This document shows, piece by piece, positions 12,559-12,904 of a stretch of 12,904 nt of DNA (positions are counted from its first letter, which is position 1; each line of letters opens with the position of its first letter). The stretch spans positions 1 through 12,904 of the forward strand of contig JAJRAT010000114.1 in assembly GCA_028682845.1 (NCBI GenBank), written 5' to 3'. Origin of the DNA: Methanothrix sp. Lineage in GTDB: Archaea; Halobacteriota; Methanosarcinia; Methanotrichales; Methanotrichaceae. The notes under the pieces are model-generated. The model did no database searches. It was given only the letters and a program-made list of their open reading frames with translations, and was not told where the DNA came from. The translations under genes were made by a program, and so were the position numbers.

Positions 12559-12904
12559 ATGGTGGATATTGCAGTGATCTCCGGGTCCAAATCAGACCAA
12601 GCGATTGTAGACAAAGTCCTGCGCAGGCTGGAGGAGAAGGGAGCAAGCTATGAATACAAAATTCTCTCTGCCCACAGGAATCCGTCTGAGCTAGAGAAGT
12701 ACATCTCCGAGACGGATGCTCGCGTATTCATAGCCATCGCCGGCCTTTCCGCGGCATTGCCCGGCGTTATAGCCTCCAAGACGGCACGGCCGGTTATCGG
12801 CGTTCCCGTTAGCGCAAAGCTGGGCGGCCTCGATGCACTCTTGTCAATAGTTCAGATGCCTCCCGGCGTTCCTGTGGCCTGCGTCGGCATCGATAATGGG
12901 GATA
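12559..12904 (+). CDS. purE: N5-carboxyaminoimidazole ribonucleotide mutase (partial, N-terminal 115 residues)
   Basis: PurE moves the carboxyl group of N5-CAIR to form CAIR in de novo purine synthesis. The window holds the first 115 codons and cuts the gene. Visible motifs are the phosphate-binding SGSKSD (8-13), the catalytic loop SAHRNP (37-42, His39), the core [15 protein letters not shown] (61-75) and PVIGVPV (78-84). [20 protein letters not shown] (91-110) completes most of the core domain. The start ATG at 12559 is followed directly by the first beta strand (VDIAVISGS), and a GAGGG ribosome-binding site fits. It lies 68 nt after chorismate mutase on the same strand. There is no functional link to the aromatic genes beyond biosynthesis in general. 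Confidence 0.94.
   Translation, partial: MVDIAVISGSKSDQAIVDKVLRRLEEKGASYEYKILSAHRNPSELEKYISETDARVFIAIAGLSAALPGVIASKTARPVIGVPVSAKLGGLDALLSIVQMPPGVPVACVGIDNGD

Overview
The window looks like chromosomal DNA from a methanogenic archaeon of the order Methanosarcinales. The evidence is a tandem-duplication S-layer protein of the Methanosarcina/Methanothrix type, a GHMP-type archaeal shikimate kinase, GatCAB, a geranylgeranyl-reductase-family flavoprotein, GC-rich genes in AT-rich spacers and archaeal TATA boxes. A Methanothrix (Methanosaeta) relative is my best guess, but this is inference and not proven by the window.

Layout. (1) Positions 1-836: the first 13 codons of a leftward gene with a good TATA box, then a decayed rightward gene (302-722). 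The decayed gene still carries a 12-bp repeat array encoding PQVT/PQVA units and a winged-helix tail. It is broken by a stop inside the repeats and by an 85-bp insertion. (2) 837-3962: a leftward gatC-gatA-gatB operon with a TATA box upstream and a hairpin plus U-tract terminator 16 nt past gatB. (3) 3963-4413: AT-rich spacer with a possible coding remnant. (4) 4414-5271: a leftward DUF4436-type membrane protein. Upstream is a 422-bp spacer with an 18-bp direct repeat, a GC-rich hairpin and a perfect 12-bp T-rich tandem array. (5) 5694-9038: a leftward 1114-residue S-layer-type surface protein. It has a signal peptide, a long Ser/Thr/Ala/Glu stalk, two S-layer duplication domains, Ig/PEGA-like and CARDB-like modules and a C-terminal membrane anchor. 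(6) 9394-10560: a rightward flavoprotein related to geranylgeranyl reductases, with altered key motifs, divergent from the S-layer gene. (7) 10740-12904: a rightward run of a NERD/PD-(D/E)XK-like small protein, shikimate kinase, chorismate mutase and purE, the last cut by the window edge.

How the genes fit together. GatCAB converts misacylated tRNA, in archaea normally Asp-tRNA(Asn). The S-layer protein and the DUF4436 protein are envelope proteins, and the reductase-like flavoprotein may act on isoprenoid lipids. Shikimate kinase and chorismate mutase are steps in aromatic amino acid synthesis, almost touching (2-nt gap). PurE belongs to purine synthesis. Most of the window is housekeeping. 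The unusual parts are the decayed gene with its insertion, the surface-protein architecture, the divergent reductase paralogue, the small nuclease-like protein and the recurrence of period-12 tandem repeats. I did not find a clear new multi-gene system.
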